DNA from: Fundidesulfovibrio magnetotacticus
GTDB taxonomy: Bacteria; Desulfobacterota; Desulfovibrionia; Desulfovibrionales; Desulfovibrionaceae
Direction: 5' to 3'
Length of the DNA: 64,000 nt
NCBI RefSeq assembly: GCF_013019105.1
Contig: NZ_BLTE01000013.1
Coordinates: forward strand, 1 to 64,000
The translations under genes and the position numbers were made by a program. This document shows positions 63,222 through 64,000 of the stretch, piece by piece. The notes beneath the pieces were generated by a model. It searched no databases. It was given only the letters and a program-made list of their open reading frames with translations, and was not told the origin of the DNA. Each line of letters opens with the position of its first letter. The stretch's first letter is position 1.

Positions 63222-64000
63222 GGCCGTTCACCGCCTTGTGGCGCTGTCGCACGGTTTCGTAGAAGGCCGCCAGTTGCGCGGCGGCGCGCTCCGGGGAAAG
63301 CGTGTCCCTGAAGGTCCGGATGTCTTCCACGCTCCTCTGGGAGTCGAAGGCCTCCATGCGCTCGCGCGCCGCGCCCCAATCCTCGTAGGGCAGGGTGAAT
63401 CCGAGGTTGTGCGCGAGCGTGAGTTCACCCAGGTAGGCCAGTTCCGGCGAGACGATCACCGGCGTGCCCGCCGCCACGGCCTGGAAGATCGTCAGGGGCA
63501 GGTGCGTGCGGTGGTAGCCGCTGCCGCCCGGTTCGACCTTGCGGGCCAGCCAGACGAAGTCGTGTGCGGCAATTTCCTCCAACAGGGCTTCGGGATGGAT
63601 GGCCGGGCTGTAACTCAGCAGGGGGTTCTCCTCGGCCGCCCGGCGCAGGGATTCGTAGCCGCCGCCCACGTCCAGAGGGTTGAAGATGGAGAACTCCACG
63701 CCCTGGCCGGTGAGGGCCGCGATGGGCTCGTGGATGCCTTCCAGGGTCCACGCCACGTGGCTGGTCACGTCGGATCGGGTGTGCGGCGAGCACACGAAGA
63801 TCACCCGGGGCGCGCGTCCTCGCAGGGGCGGGCGGACGCGGCGACCGTCGCCGACGGGGAGGAGCGGTCGGTAGAACGTCAGGCAGGGGGCGTCGCTGGC
63901 GTGGAGGGCGCGCGTCTCTTCGAGCTGCCGGGGGGGGATGCGCGAGATCACCCCTCCTGCCCGGGCGAAGAGCGTGCGCTCCAGTTGGTGGGCGCGCGGC
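63202..64000 (-). CDS. Glycosyltransferase-like protein, N-terminus beyond the window
   Basis: The frame is open through base 64000, reading HQLERTLFARAGGVISRIPP before the first internal start, so the true start lies outside. The visible 265 or so residues include VIFVCSPHTRSDVTSHVAWTL, VEFSIFNPLDVGGGYESLRR, LTIFQAVAAGTPVIVSPELAYL and LGFTLPYEDWGAARERM, which fit the second half of a GT-B/GT4 enzyme. Its end overlaps the next gene by 20 bases. It continues the glycan operon off the edge. Confidence 0.7.
   Translation of the reverse strand, partial: PRAHQLERTLFARAGGVISRIPPRQLEETRALHASDAPCLTFYRPLLPVGDGRRVRPPLRGRAPRVIFVCSPHTRSDVTSHVAWTLEGIHEPIAALTGQGVEFSIFNPLDVGGGYESLRRAAEENPLLSYSPAIHPEALLEEIAAHDFVWLARKVEPGGSGYHRTHLPLTIFQAVAAGTPVIVSPELAYLGELTLAHNLGFTLPYEDWGAARERMEAFDSQRSVEDIRTFRDTLSPERAAAQLAAFYETVRQRHKAVNGHAPGPR

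Overview
This is a GC-rich (roughly two-thirds GC) bacterial chromosome segment. Gene content points to a deltaproteobacterium of the Desulfovibrio/Fundidesulfovibrio type. Supporting signs are a TrmD fused to a second RNA-methyltransferase domain, a ComFB-like protein, a small Cys-rich SAP-like protein, several hybrid sensor kinases and a large glycan locus. This placement is by recognition only; no search was run. No rRNA, tRNA or CRISPR array was seen.

Layout. 1-1090: the 3' end of a probable Rhs/polymorphic toxin with its immunity gene, AT-richer than its surroundings. 1295-7237: a housekeeping translation block (ffh, rpsP, khpA, rimM, trmD, rplS, rnhB, yraN), with two tandem palindromes in front of trmD. 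7349-11563: an O-methyltransferase, rsmI, a PAS sensor kinase with an Hpt protein beside it, and a hicBA toxin-antitoxin pair. 11877-21684: a compact polysaccharide locus made of a glycosidase-glycosyltransferase fusion, an ABC exporter, a lipoprotein, a glycosyltransferase, a secreted glycosidase and galE. A pentanucleotide repeat lies in the leader of the secreted glycosidase. 21988-40124: a ComFB-like protein, then a split type VI secretion (T6SS) locus: tssB, tssC, hcp, tssE, tssF, tssG and clpV. Interspersed are small DP-rich proteins, an opposing two-gene operon whose second product carries a FliG-like domain plus a duplicated Cys motif, a ClC channel, a CBS protein and a chemoreceptor with a periplasmic zinc-type (CZB) domain. 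40382-48279: a sensor kinase with a periplasmic ABC-type binding domain, a PilZ protein, a DevCAB-type exporter and a DedA protein. 48472-64000: a glycan locus, almost all on the minus strand and tightly overlapping, that continues past the window.

How the parts work together. The T6SS sheath (TssB/C), tube (Hcp), baseplate (TssE/F/G) and recycling ATPase (ClpV) are here. The membrane complex (TssJ/L/M), TssK, TssA and VgrG are not in the window and must lie elsewhere. The glycan locus combines sugar activation (CMP-sugar synthetase), sugar-nucleotide remodelling (epimerase, UDP-galactopyranose mutase, aminotransferase, formyl/acetyltransferase, C-methyltransferase) and several glycosyltransferase-like proteins. 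A single Rossmann-like module recurs in many of these enzymes.

The observations I consider most worth follow-up are the FliG-like Cys-repeat protein opposing the T6SS genes, the shuffled Rossmann module of the glycan locus with two broken copies, the glycosidase-glycosyltransferase/exporter locus with its pentanucleotide tract, and the tandem operator-like palindromes before trmD.
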